A stretch of DNA of 64,000 nucleotides. Source: Isoetes taiwanensis (lineage: Eukaryota; Streptophyta; Lycopodiopsida; Isoetales; Isoetaceae). Positions 22,385-34,204 of the stretch are shown piece after piece. The position numbers and the translations under genes were made by a program. The first letter of the stretch is position 1. Each line of letters starts with the position of its first letter. Where the stretch lies: NCBI GenBank assembly GCA_021234155.1, contig JAJEKV010000033.1:12779614-12843613 (forward strand), given 5' to 3'. The notes below the pieces were generated by a model. The model saw only the letters and a program-made list of their open reading frames with translations, had not been told where the DNA came from and searched no databases.

Positions 22385-23106
22385 AAGGAATAGAATAGAT
22401 TTTTATCGTCCCACGAGACAGGAATTGGCCTATGGGACGGGGATTAAAAACCCCCCCCCAAAGGGTTTTCGAGGAAAAACCTTAGCGATAATAAGTATCT
22501 TTGGCATCTTTGTACAATTGTATAGGACAGTTCAATCTTGTCTCCGGAGGACCTGGCGAAGTTCGTGCATCCATAACCTCCTAGAGGTATGACCCCAACA
22601 AACCCGACCCAGGTATTCAATAACTTGGTTGGCGGGCACTAGTGTCGAACATCTACTGGCGTGGGATATGGGCAAACTAGGCGAATCACGGAGGGCATGA
22701 CATTCATCCTCAATGGCGCCACGGTGGCAGCGGCAAAGCCTTTCCTCCCGTGCTTCGAGCCCAGCGTCTTGTCTCAATGCGGGACGCGATGTGCGGTTTG
22801 TCGCGAGCGGAAGCTATAAGTACGCACTTCTTCATGGGCAAATAAGTGTACAAATATCTTGGTGTGTGAGCCTCTCGTGAGCCTAGGATTGACTTGCTGC
22901 TGATAGTGTGCTAGCTTAACGTGCGTCAGGGCATCTGCATCCCAAAGCTTGCATAGGAAAGTAGCATCTAGGTACAACTTAAGTGCCTTGTGATCTTTCT
23001 TTGTCCTTACATGTACGCATCTGTTTGCCTGTACACCCCAGCGTGAGAACCACTGAGCTTGCTTGTCCTTCCAGCAGGCTTTGAGGCGTTGGGGACCCAT
23101 CGCCAT
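22385..23106 (-). mobile_element. LINE 3'-terminal fragment, second copy
   Basis: This matches the fragment at 20438-21552. The minus-strand frames at 22774-23106 contain WKDKQAQWFSRWGVQANR and VKLAHYQQQVNPR. The frame at 22532-22777 contains RCHRGAIEDECHAL, a Cys/His segment of the type seen at the C terminus of some LINE ORF2 proteins. The tail motif at 22441-22481 and terminal 'gggacgataaaaatc' match the first copy, followed by an A/T-rich tail. Frames change between the pieces, and the reverse transcriptase is absent. Confidence 0.6.
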
Positions 23107-23599
23107 GGTCAGAGAGAGAGAGAACTTTTTACAATTTCACCCTATTCATGCAGCATGCCGCCACTAGGTTATGTAGAATTGTTTAGCATTCCTAACTAAA
23201 GATGCAAGTGAAACTTTTAGACCTTTCATTGCAAAATACAGGGAGAGCATCTAGCGTTAGGGCCATATGAATTTGATTGGAATTTGATTTGATTCTTATT
23301 TTATACTCTGAAGGTAAGATGCTCCTTATTCTCATTATCTACATATGTCTCTGTTGGCAACGCTCTCTTCCAAATAGCATAAATATCATTATGGAACTTA
23401 TCTACATGGAGGGCAAGATTCTATGAGATTATCTCAACACTTGGATATTTGCTAAGACTCATCGAGGGTCCAAGATTTTACAAAATTTCCCTGACATTCC
23501 TCCACATTCCCACATAATTCTATGAGATTCTCTCTCGACATATCATCAAGGTTCTCTAAGATTCTTTTGAACATGATGCATAGTTGACCAGCCCAATGA
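23107..23599. other. Intergenic, no gene recognised
   Basis: This AT-rich stretch lies between the LINE end and the left limit of duplication copy 2. A short piece near 23245-23280 resembles 24727-24765. No coding is seen. Confidence 0.5.
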
Positions 23600-24889
23600 A
23601 GCTATGCTAAATCACTGCTTTATAGAAAGGTATCAATAACGGCGTTGGTTTCAGCGCTATCGGGGATGTCTCCATTCTGAGGCTAGGAGAGTGGCGTCCC
23701 ATAAATGTGTTCATCAATTGTTTTTTTAAATACCCAATATATGATTAGGTGAAGCTCGGTTTGGGCGCTTTTGTCACCATCTTTAATGCCCACGAGAGCA
23801 AAAGAATGCGCTTCTCTCTCTACCTAAATTGGCAGGACAAGTCGAGAGTTACATGGTCTACAACTGATTCTTTGGACTCATTTGCTTATCTCACGAGTTA
23901 GTAGATTCTTCTATGCCTTTTTTCAACTACCAGGCTATTGCTTACGAAGCATGTACTGTGGAAGAGTTTTGGCAATGCTCTAGGTTATGTATAATTGTTT
24001 AGCATTGACAAACTGCCTTCCCTCAAACAAGTGGGCTTTTTAGGTCCGAGGAGATGATTGGAGTCAAATGTGGAAGTGGGTTTGGAACTCAATTGCACCA
24101 CCTAAGATTCGCACCTTGTTATAAAAAATTGTGAAGTGCGAACACTTGGGTTCATAAGATAAAACCTTTTATCAGTTACTTATGTCCAATGTGTGGTCTA
24201 CTTTCTGAAAACTTGGAGAACTGTATGTTTCTATGCACAGAGATTTAGCCTATTTGATATTGGATAGAAGGATTATTCCACACTACACTGCGCAGACAAG
24301 AGGTCCTTTTGGGCATATATTCGACTAGATGGCCACGGGTAAACAAATTTGCTTTTCACCTTTGTAAGGCATGGTTGCAATGAATCATATGGAAGAGGCG
24401 GTGTTTGGCGGCTTTTAGGAATCTGAGAGATGCAAGCTGGATGCTCGATTCTCTGGTGAGATATAAACTATACATCTCATACCAGGCATCCAATTGGGAA
24501 GAAAAATTCAAAGTAGCTATTTTGGAAAGGATGCTTCACATTGTGGACAATCAAGGTGCATTCCTTCGATGAGGAATCATGTAAAGTGATTATACGATAC
24601 ATGGGCCACCGTGTGAGTGTGTTTACTTAGGCGAATGTTCCCCTTTATCACACCTTCCGTACTTGAGTCATATTATTAAATTAATTCTAACCTTAAAACA
24701 AAAAAACAAGCATTGCAAACCACATGGAGAGCATCTAATGTTAGCGTCATATGAATTTGATTGGAAATTGCAAATATTGCAGTTTAAGACTAAATGGTGC
24801 AATAGCTAAGAATGATGTGCTAAGTCATGTTTATAATATGAAAAATTTCCTCTACCATTACATTTTAATGCCATGAAGTGAAATTGGGT

Positions 24890-25722
24890 TTAAATAAAAC
24901 CTATCATATCATTGGGGTCATCATAAAACAATGATTGGAATATGAAACCATATGACATTGGGTTGCAAGTAGCCATGCTGTCTTCTATGGTTATATTTGT
25001 GTGTGGCACTAGAACAGGATCCTCGTATATATTTATATCCTCAAGATTTAGCAGATTAAAAGGTACTGCTAGCCTGTAACTTGTAACTTGGTCCAAGTGC
25101 AGGGGTCTTTTCCAGCTTCTTGCAGATTTGCGAACAGTATTGTTCCAGAAGTTTTTTATTTCAGCATCGGTTCGACCAGGCATTAGCTTAGCAATCTGAG
25201 ACCATCTGGTACATTACAGCATCAACAAAAACATACTTTAACATTTCTTTATTGCATTTTCCAATCCAATTACCTATTACCAAGGACAGACTGGAGCTCA
25301 AAGACAAGCTTTCTTTCTTGAGAGGAAAAATCTCCCCTTCTAATGTCAGGTCTCAGGTAATTCACCCACCTCCGTCTACAACTCCGAGGGCAACGATCTA
25401 GACCTAAAGGAAAGAAGACCAGTTAGCATTTGAAAAACATGAAGGCTCAGAGTTCTATTGTACATGGCACCTTTGCCTAGTGGCGTGACGTTAAAACTAC
25501 TATCTATCTATCTATCTAAAGGAAAAAAACACATGCACAATAAGAAAACCATATGTATAGCTTGGTTATTAGAATCACAATAATGTTACCAGAGTGAAGC
25601 GGAACATTCTTCCACGCCTTAGGTCCATGTCTGCATACAAATGCCTTTAGCTTCTCGTCCTCTTCAGGTGACCAGAAACGCTTCCTCATCTTCCTAAAGA
25701 GTAGGGCGGCAGCTACGGGCAT
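24890..25722 (-). CDS. R2R3-MYB transcription factor (three exons)
   Basis: Exons read on the minus strand as 25722-25590, 25403-25274 and 25205-24890. Splice sites are GT..AG and sit at the two classic plant R2R3-MYB positions; the middle exon is the canonical 130 nt. The protein is 192 residues from the ATG at 25722, or 181 from the second ATG at 25689. R2 starts RKRFWSPEEDEKLKAF and includes GLDRCPRSCRRRWVNYLRPD. R3 includes LGNRWSQIAKLMPGRTDAEI followed by KNFWNN, the DNA-contacting helix. The third W of R2 is present, as is the first W of R3; plant R3 repeats often replace other tryptophans. The C-terminal tail is short, about 80 residues, with no EAR motif. R2 has CPRSC where most members have CGKSC. 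It should be a nuclear DNA-binding regulator. The subgroup and target are unknown to me. Confidence 0.8.
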
Positions 25723-27815
25723 TAGAGCCTAGGGTTCTGAAAGTTGTTATCTAATTTCTTTTTTAAAGGAACAAGAAATAGTTCAATATAATTTAATTCA
25801 ATTATATTAAATAGAAGATTGGTCAGCCATGGCCCTCCATCATATACATAGACCTAGCCCTACATACATCAGTGAAGTTGATGGAAGGCAATAACCTGAC
25901 TTTCATGACGTATCCTGGACATGATTCATTTTCTCAGAGTGTCAGTGTTCGTGTCCATGGGTTGAGAATGCTCTCCTGGCAATAGAATACGACATTGGAC
26001 GCATGTCCCCATTTCATTAGATTCTAATATTTCCTTCAAAGCTTTCATACCAAAGGGTACATTCTTCTTTATGAGTCATAAGTAGATTTGTACATAACAC
26101 ACTCGGTTTTTGGTAGCCAAGGACCACACGTGGCTTCATTCCTTTCGATTTCATAAAGTATGACATGACCAAATCCTTTGTATAGCATAAAAATTCTAGG
26201 TGTCCAGTCCAATCGTTCCTCCATGAGATACGTTCTTTGCATGTCAGGATATGCAAATAATTTTGTAATTTAATACACGCATTACATGACAACTTGTTCC
26301 TGCATGTTAGTACTTGCTTTCAACGACATTTTACGATTTATAAATCCTAAAAAAATTAAATCTTTATTTAGAATAGTAAAAATGCCCTATTGTAGACACG
26401 TGTTTTGTATGATATCTAGGTTTCAATTCATCACTAGTATTACAATATTTAAACATTTAGAGTGCATAGTGGTGGCGCACTCAGGTTCAAGGTATATGCT
26501 ATGTCAAATACTTCGTTAAGGATTTAAACATACAAGATCTTACAAAAATTAGTCGAATCTGTGATCACACTAGTGAAAATGCTCAGACATAATGGGCTAA
26601 GCAAATAAATATATAGAAGTTCATATTGAAAATTAATATGATTAATATCACATCTGCCTCTTTGATGTTACACTCGTTTATGATGGTTTGGAAGGGTTTT
26701 ATATCTCGAACGATTTACTTTCTTGAATATCTAGCACTATAACAGGGGTTTTTTTTTGTGTTTTTGTACGCTTTTCACTAAGGTTTTCCTATGATTTCGT
26801 GATGTATTCAAATGGATGTACTAATGCGTACATCTAGTGTGCACCATTTCTGAGCCATTGATTTTAGCCTTTTTTTTTCAATGGTCAACAACCAATGACT
26901 CATAACAAAAGCCCTTTTTTTGTGCGTGTGGTGCATAATGGGCACATGAAGGGCCATTGATTTTAGCCTTTTTTTTTCAATAATCAACAACCAATAGCTC
27001 ATAACAAAAGCCCTCTTTTTGTGTGTGATGCATAATGGGCACTTGAATGAAGGGCTTGAAGGGCATGTAGTCATAACTTTTTCCAAAGCTCATTTTGAGA
27101 TTTCTTATCATAACACATTTTTTATCATAAGACTTTTGATTGTATAAAGATATGTTTGAGATGATTTTTATGGTAGGCTTTCACATCCTACTAGCTGATT
27201 AATACAGGATTGCACTATTGGATATTGTTTTATGGCTCATTCCGAATGAAGCTTGCAAAAAATTACCATGCATTTTTAGATTTTGAGGCAGTTATTAAGC
27301 AAATTCCAAGGCTTCTAGATCCTTGTGCTAACAAGCAGAAAAGTTTCCACTTTGGTTTCTCACCACAAGAATCCATGGTGGCCAAATTTCTTTGTTAAAT
27401 TCCAGTTGAAAAATGTTTGTGTATGGGTGTTGCAAACTTTATGACTTTTAGAATAATGGGATCAATCTGCTCTATCTTTATGGTAACTTTTACTTATGTT
27501 CTATTTGTTTTATTGTGATCAAATTCAAAAGCTACAGGTGATGAAAGCCTCAAATGAATTCTAGTTTTTTTCTGGTTTGAATTCTAAAATTTTTGTTTGT
27601 GCCTTTTTATTTTCTGTCCTTTCACTAATGCATCTCGCATTTGGATCTTAGTCATGAGTTATCTGTTGGCCGCCTAATGTTTAGGGACTAGAATTGGCAA
27701 GAAAGCTTGAAACATATATAATTTGGCGTGTTGCAATGAGCAGGTTCACACTTTGCTTAAAGCTGTTTCAAATTAAATTCTTATTACCAAGCAAATGCTT
27801 AGTTTCACATTCATT
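25723..27815. other. Duplication copy 2 interior, no gene recognised
   Basis: Apart from the MYB promoter region this stretch holds no recognisable gene. 26808-27086 contains internal repeats: 'attgattttagccttttttt' followed by 'caacaaccaat' occurs twice, about 95 bp apart, giving a repetitive minus-strand frame (SMALHVPIMHHTHKKRAFVM). Confidence 0.5.
25803..25822 (-). promoter_or_regulatory. CCAAT and TATA-like elements upstream of the MYB gene
   Basis: The minus strand has CCAAT at 25822-25818 followed by CTATTTAATATA at 25814-25803. These lie 80-100 bp upstream of the first ATG. In the pseudogene copy near 2208-2220 the CCAAT is altered. The call rests on position and motif only. Confidence 0.35.
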
Positions 27816-27884
27816 GAGTTTAAATGGTTGGACTCAATTGTTAGTGTTAAAATAAAGCACAAGGATATGCTGGGTTCAATCCCC
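27816..27884 (+). repeat. tRNA-like (SINE-type) pol III promoter block, copy 2
   Basis: A-box-like GAGTTTAAATGG at 27816-27827 and B-box-like GGGTTCAATCCCC at 27872-27884 are the counterpart of 4200-4264. The B box is identical in both copies. Confidence 0.35.
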
Positions 27885-28021
27885 ATGACATGACCTAACG
27901 GTCATCTTCTTAACAAATGTTCTTTATTCCATTGATCTAAATTACTTTAATAACCTGTTGACCTTTTTTGAGGCTTCACAATTGCTATATATCATTTTTT
28001 GTTGTTATGTTGTCCATCTCC

Positions 28022-28380
28022 AAGGCCCCGAAGGGGCAAAAAAAAAAAATTAGACAACACAAACCATTACATAAAACACTTTTAAATTAAAATATCCCTA
28101 AAACCCCCTATGGTTTGGGTGCATATTCACGCTTGGGAGGGGAGGCGTTCTTAAGGCCCTGAAGGGGCCAAAAAAAAAATTCTGCAACACAAACCATTAA
28201 CATCCAACATATAAAAATTAAATCCCCGTAAAACCCCCGTGGTTTGGGTGCATATTCACCACGGGGGTGACTCAGGAACATCGAGAGCTATTGGATGGGC
28301 ATATTCATGAGTTATGCTTTGATTTGGACCGTAGATAGCGATCCTCGTTTGTGGGGTATGCTTTCGTACAAGTGTTTTTT
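28022..28380 (+). repeat. Tandem pair of ~131-bp repeat units plus tail, copy 2
   Basis: Units start at 28022 and 28153. Each opens with a palindrome (GGCCCCGAAGGGGC or GGCCCTGAAGGGGCC), then a run of A, then 'acaacacaaaccatta', then 'aaacccc..ggtttgggtg' and 'catattcac'. The tail holds 'attggatgggcatattcatg' and 'gatcctcgtttgtggggtatg'. It matches 4387-4720 and 34205-34575. Confidence 0.75.
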
Positions 28381-29689
28381 TTTTATACTGTATAGCAAGA
28401 CTTGTGAAATACTATAAGGTTTGGTGCAATATACTTAATGGTGTTGATTTCAAACATGTATGAAATAGGTCTTGCTCTGTGTAGCATTATAGAAGTTTTA
28501 GAATATTATGCTAGATTGAAAGATACATGATGACTGTTTATTTATACCTATAACTAGCAGATGGTGCCTAGCTCAAGTGTGTAGTTACATGTAATGGTGC
28601 ATCCATTTTGGATAGTATTGTCCATGCATGGCAATTCCTTCAGAGGTATTGACTTCTGATGATGAGACGATAAAATATATAAGTTTGAGGATATAGACAA
28701 TACGTGAGAACCCTTATGATGCATAACATATACAAAATGGCAACTAGGTTGCCGCTTCCGCCTCTAGAATGGAAAATGGCTCAAAGATTTCGCTCAAGCG
28801 GTCGGTGAAGGTAAGCATCAGGTCACCCTCCCAGTTGCCATGTCATGGCGGTTTGGAAGTTGGTCACCAATTTCATACCCGCTCCTGACTCCTGCTGGTC
28901 GTGGGGCCCCTGGAATCAGCTCCCCACTTTCCATGCCGCCATATGTCATGCCATTATTAAGATCATAGTTGTGCAGACTTTGGGGCTAATATTGTAATGT
29001 ATAGGTAAGAAACATGCTTGCGATGGGCAATGACGCAAAGGTTTGAATTGGATATGACTAACATCTTATTTATGGCTTCTTGATTCTTCTTCTTCTTCTT
29101 CTTCTAGACACCCATAAATAGACATACATAAGCCCATGGACAATGGCACATAGGTTTGAAGTGAAATAACTTGCTACACTTCCGATATCTCATAGGTACA
29201 CTTGCAATTGTCTACCAACAAACATTTTATTCATGCCTGCTTCTTCTTCTGCATCTATGTACGAACAAAATAGTTGATTACATGGTCAAGTTCTATATCA
29301 ATGATCAAAATACTCTACACAAACTTGTATTTCATGCAATATGAATATCTTGAATTTTTTTAACATCATTGGAATGATTATGCACAATCTATACAATTAA
29401 GTATTGTTGGAAGCATGCATTAGCTTCCTCAGACTTCTATAAGAAACAAGCATTTATCACACTAAGTCTCATCCTATGTCCAAGGGTTTTGATTTGCTTT
29501 GGTTGATTGGTCATGTAGTCCGGGTTCAAGCTTTCATGACGGCATGCAATGTGGGAGCAATGTTAATGTGGTGGTATGAGTGTCTCATAGGCTTAAAAAA
29601 ACAAATGTTGGCTTAAAAGGACATGTTCTTTAAAATGGGTAAATAACTCAAAAGCATGTGTGAAGCGTATTCGGTTAAGTTAACAATAA
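28381..29689. other. Duplication copy 2 interior, no gene recognised
   Basis: This is collinear with about 4720-6035. A (TTC)n microsatellite lies at about 29085-29106, and a segment at 29353-29462 recurs at 15983-16100. No coding region is recognised. Confidence 0.5.
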
Positions 29690-30786
29690 TCCCATCGATC
29701 TGAGCGCGGATCGATATTCTAGAGGGGGCAAGCATGCATGTCTCGCATGTACGCATTGCATGCCTTCTCTAGTTGGGAGAATGCTATATTAGGCGAGGTT
29801 CATCATCAACGTCTCATCGGCGCTTCCTCTTCTCTCTCAGCAGTACCTTATTCTCTATTTTTTGAAACCATGCAGGGGAGGGGCTTCTCCCTATTTGGAT
29901 TGACCAATTTGGTGTTTCTTTCATGTTGTGGCATGTCCTTTCTCGGCCTTGCCTCTTCTTTAGCCATAATCCTTTGCCCTTCGTCCTCGATCCCCTTTTG
30001 ATAAGGAAGTTCTCTTCTATTCGGGAGGTTTTTGTCGTTTTCATGCGAGCCCCATCCTAGAATCCCATCGATTCGAGCATATACCCTCTAGAATCTATAG
30101 GGGGCGAACATGCATGTCTCGCATGTATGCATTGCATGCCTTCTCTAGTTGGGAGATCGTTATATTAGGCGAGGTTCATCATCAACGTTTCATCGGCGCT
30201 TCCTCTTCTCTCTCAACAGTACCTTATTCTCTATTCTTTGAAACCCACCCTCCCCTCCCCCGCCCTTCCCCCCTAATTGTTTAATGTATTTATCGCCTGG
30301 CACGCATGACCAGCCCTTCTATTGAAGAGGTTTTAGTTTTGTTGTCGCGTGGCACGAGTGATCAGCCCCTCCACTTTGGGAGGTTTGTATTTGTTCTAGT
30401 GTTGGTGATGTGCAGGTACAGGTTGGCAAGCGGCAACAGCTTCGACTTCTCCATTCATGGGCATTTTGGGAGCGAATTCTCAGCCTTACATTTGTCCAAG
30501 CCCCGTGCTGAAGGCTTATCACTAGGGTTTTTCCTCGAAAAACTGGAAAGGCGGGGTTTTTAATCCTGGTGATAAGCTTTCGACAGGTACAGAGACCAAA
30601 CATCTATTAGCATTGTATTTCATGGGGTCCAAGTTGTATAATTGGACATTCCCTTTATTTTTCTTCGTGGGTAGTTCGCATGTGTGCGGCTACCCACTAT
30701 CCACCATTGTAGAAAATCTGCTGAGATGAATGAGAAGTCTATCTATCGGAGGTTTTTGTCGTTTTCATGTGAGCCCCATTCTAGAA
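29690..30786 (+). mobile_element. ~1.1-kb insertion: dimer of a small element, with nested LINE tail
   Basis: The uninterrupted site is seen at about 6035 in copy 1. The insertion is bounded by AATAAT-like sequence on both sides, a possible 5-6 bp target-site duplication. It consists of two tandem units. Unit 1 is about 29690-30062 and unit 2 about 30063-30786; both begin 'cccatcgat', share 'catgcatgtctcgcatgta' and 'aggcgaggttcatcatcaac', and end 'ggaggtttttgtcgttttca' followed by a 'gagcccca(t/c)tctaga' end. Unit 2 has its middle replaced by other sequence, including a LINE-tail-like hairpin (30512-30580). No transposase or reverse transcriptase is visible. Confidence 0.65.
30512..30580 (+). 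repeat. Hairpin matching the LINE 3' tail motif
   Basis: GCTTATCACTAGG and CCTGGTGATAAGC form a 13-bp outer stem with one G:T pair. They enclose GGGTTTTTCCTCGAAAAAC and GGCGGGGTTTTTAATCC. The inner part matches, in opposite orientation, the tails at 20534-20572 and 22441-22481. Confidence 0.7.
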
Positions 30787-30928
30787 TAATAAACTTAACT
30801 AGGTTGGTGCGAATTTATTGTCGCAAAGCTAAATTTGTAACTTAATTAAAGGCATGTGTGAAGGCATTTTGGTTAACCACTAATTTAACTAGACAATGTG
30901 TGAACATGTATTTAGGTTAAAATTTTCT

Positions 30929-31760
30929 AACCTGATTTTCATGACGTATCCTGGACATGACTCATTTTCTCGAAGTGTCAGCGTTCGTGTCCATGGGTTG
31001 AGAATGTTCTCCTGGCAATAGAGCACGATATTGGACGCATGTCCCCATTTCATTAGATTCCAATATTTCCTTCAAAGCTTTCATACTAGAAGGGTACATT
31101 CTTCTTTATGAGTCATATAAGTACACTCGTACATAACAAACTCGGTTTTAGGTACCCAAGGACCACTCGTGGCTTCATTCATTTCGATTTCATTAATTAT
31201 AACATGACCAAATCCTTTGTATAGTTAATAGAGTGCCAAGTGCGAGCGAAATAGATGAGATGTAATCGTGTATGTAGATGTAATGGAGTGTCAGGATTCC
31301 TAAGCAATATAGAACTTGGTAAGTCACCATGTTGGACTCCATCTTTAAGAGTTGTAATTTACTTCACATAATCATGATATCTTAATCCCTAAACATAAGC
31401 ACTAAACAGTAAATTTGTGGTAATGATGACATGGTTGATAATATTACATGTCCATCTAAGAGATGCTCTATGTTCATTTGCATTCATGATGTGATAAATT
31501 CTAAAGCCTTAAATGCTCAAATCCTTAAACCCTACACCTGTAGCTTAACACTAAACCCTAAATGAGTGATTTATCAAACATTTATGATGTGTTCAATTAT
31601 TTAGTACTAATATCTAGCATTATAACAGGGGGTTTTGTTTATGTTTTTGTACTGTTTTCTCTAAGGTTTTCATATGATTTGGTGGCCGTATTCATCCAGG
31701 TGTACTAAAGAGTATTTCTAGAGTGCAACCTTTTGTTAGACATTGATTTTAGAAAAGGGG
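30929..31760 (+). repeat. Third, partial copy of the segmental duplication
   Basis: 30929-31235 matches 25897-26190 and 2290-2590, with 'catgacgtatcctggacatg' and 'gtgtccatgggttgagaatg' as landmarks. 31610-31760 matches 26725-26870. The 375 bp between are replaced or strongly diverged. The left junction is a 4-bp TAAC overlap with the end of copy 2. Confidence 0.8.
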
Positions 31761-34204
31761 GCAAATCTTGGGGTGGGGGCTTTTTTGTCTTTGGTTGTGA
31801 ATATCCTCCCATTATTTTATTTTTAGGGTTCTTTTTAGGGTTTAATATCGAGGGCTAGCATGCATGAGCTTATTGTTGCGGGGAATGCCTTGGTGATTTT
31901 CAAAGGAATCGAAGGGAGGCTGCTTAGGAATGCATCATTTCGGATCTGAAGAAGCATTTGCTGGGGATGCATCAGCTCAGATTCACTCATTGCGGGATGA
32001 TTCAGCTCAGATTTTGGTGGCTTTCTAACTCATTGCGTATCTCAAAGTGAAGCATTACAAGCACATAGACCATAAGAGCCTTTATTTGAGCCCTTATTTG
32101 ATTATAGAATTGAAGGTTTAATGTAGGGAAATGGTATCGGGCGTCGGAAATTGGGGCCGAAAGAAAAGAGAGTTGTGAAGAAATGCCCAAGGCAAGGGGC
32201 GTTGATTAAAATTGTGCACAAGGTACTCTCGGGGGATAAAGTTAGGAAGGAGTTGATTTGTGAGACACGACATATCTTTGGAGTGCGTTCAAACTCTGCT
32301 CTAGTTCTCTATCTTATTTAAAATTTGTTTGGTATGTAGTCAGATGAGAAACGATCCCGATAGTCGAGAATATGTAGTAGCGGACTTCTTTATGGCTTGT
32401 AAGAAGCATCTGGCGGGGGGTTTTAGCGGGGAGTTTCTTTGCCTTTATGGCCGCAAAGCAGATCTCGGGAACAAATGCCAATGATCTTGAAACAAATGCC
32501 GAGATCCTCAAAATGCATCGCATGCGGCTCCTCGATTACGCATTTTCCTTTTTGGTTGCCCTAGAATCAACCTAAAATGGCAAGCATCGAGATAGTGTGA
32601 GAATTTCTTAATTTGTTATAGAAACCTTTGTGGATGAAAGCGGTTTGTTTGTTAGCGAGTCTAGGAAGAGGATGTCATGGCGATTCGGTTCTTCAAAAGC
32701 ATAAGCTTTTTCGGATTGTGCAAACATTTTGGTCATATGCAAATGCAATAAGCGAGCGAGAGAATTTTGGGGATGCTCAGAAATATGTCTTATTTAATCG
32801 ACCATCTTCTCGAGTTCAACAAAGAGATTCTCGCCTTATCGATTGTTGCATTGCGGATTTTGAGAAGACCCTCTGCATAGATATTGTTTCCTAGATCGCT
32901 TATGAAGGCGGATCTTTTTAGATTCCTTGGCCCCTGTAAAAGCAGCAGAGTTACCTGTGGCTCAACTTTAGCAGCAGCATAATTACCATGCTCTGCATTC
33001 CTTATGGCAATGGATCTAACCAGCCATCATCTTGTAGGTTTGATCTCTAGCTTTGGTGCCATATTTATAACATGTCAACACCTATCAAAAACATTTGTTC
33101 CTTGCCCTATTTCCGGCCCTCCTTATCTGCTTTTGGAACAGATGTATTTCAAAATGATTCGCTGCCTCAACCAGCCTCAACCAGACTCTGGAGCTCTGTT
33201 TACAAACTGTAAGTCATTTTTTTTGCTTTATTTCAGATTTGCAATGCTCTGCAATAGATTGAGAAGATCTTCTTTGCTTGTTCTAGTCCATTTACAGGCC
33301 TAAATTCGTATCTTCCATACACTAGAGGCCGCTGATTCCAAATTGTAAGTGATTGGAACTTCATTTATTTCCTGCAAAAATTGGGTGTGAAGCTGATTAA
33401 TTGTTATGATTATCCATATTATGTTGTATCTTGGGTCCTCTGGGCATGGCCCAAATCTGTAACTGTTCATACCATCTGAGGCATTAGGGAATCAAAGGCT
33501 CTATTTTCTCCATTAGACAGAATCAAAGGCTCATAGGACCTATGGCGAGTAAGGCTCATCCTGGTAACTACGACTAAACAGGTAAGAAAGAAATTGTTAG
33601 AATACCTTATACTTCAATCCATTTGCAGGTTCATTGGGATGAAGTTATTGCTGCACAAAGGCAAATATGGGCATCTATTTCTGGCGCATATGCAAATAAG
33701 CAACACATCAAAAAAGCATCATTTTTACTCTTCTATTACTCTTAGAAGAAGACATGACGCTTATGTTCACATTTGACATTAGTTCTTTTTTCTTGTTGGT
33801 ATTTAAATTAGTTGAACGTTGTTGTTTATTGCTACTTAAATTAATGTAATAAATTAACATTGTTGTTTATTGCTACTGTATCAAACAAGCTACTTGTTCA
33901 ATATGACTTAAACTCCGTTCTTATATGTTTCTTATGTTTAGAAATATGCGTGTCCTTGCATTAGGGTTATTTGGCTGGCACTGATAGTAGCACATGTTAT
34001 CATATGCACTAGCATATGCATGACAATGTGCAGTTTACAATAGTTTACATGATTCTTGTATTGCAATATTCAAATTACAGATAATGAATACAATGATTAC
34101 ACAAAATGTACTCATAGTTGTTTGCAATGGAAATAATTTGTCTGTCTTGATGTTATTATGCTTTTTAATAATTAATATTTAGGTCAATAAAGTTTACCTA
34201 TATT
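31761..34204. other. Intergenic, no gene recognised
   Basis: Several open frames occur (32628-32894, 33004-33303 and 33594-33776, plus strand). None shows a family motif I can name. An intron-like sequence with 'tttgcag' near 33624 hints at a decayed spliced gene, but this is weak. Confidence 0.4.

Larger units (their letters stand above)
23600..30926. repeat. Segmental duplication, copy 2
   Basis: This is collinear with 1-6275 from the 'cactgctttatag' segment on, and holds the intact MYB gene. An insertion of about 1.1 kb (29690-30786) interrupts it; copy 1 has the uninterrupted site near 6035-6045. The right end jumps at about 30927 into another part of the same duplication (third copy, 30929-31760) at a short TAAC microhomology. 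Confidence 0.85.

Noticed and set aside
22230-22592. 120-codon plus-strand frame with a Pro run
   Set aside because: It spans the palindrome cluster and the A-rich/C-rich LINE tail. The Pro run is a simple CCA repeat.
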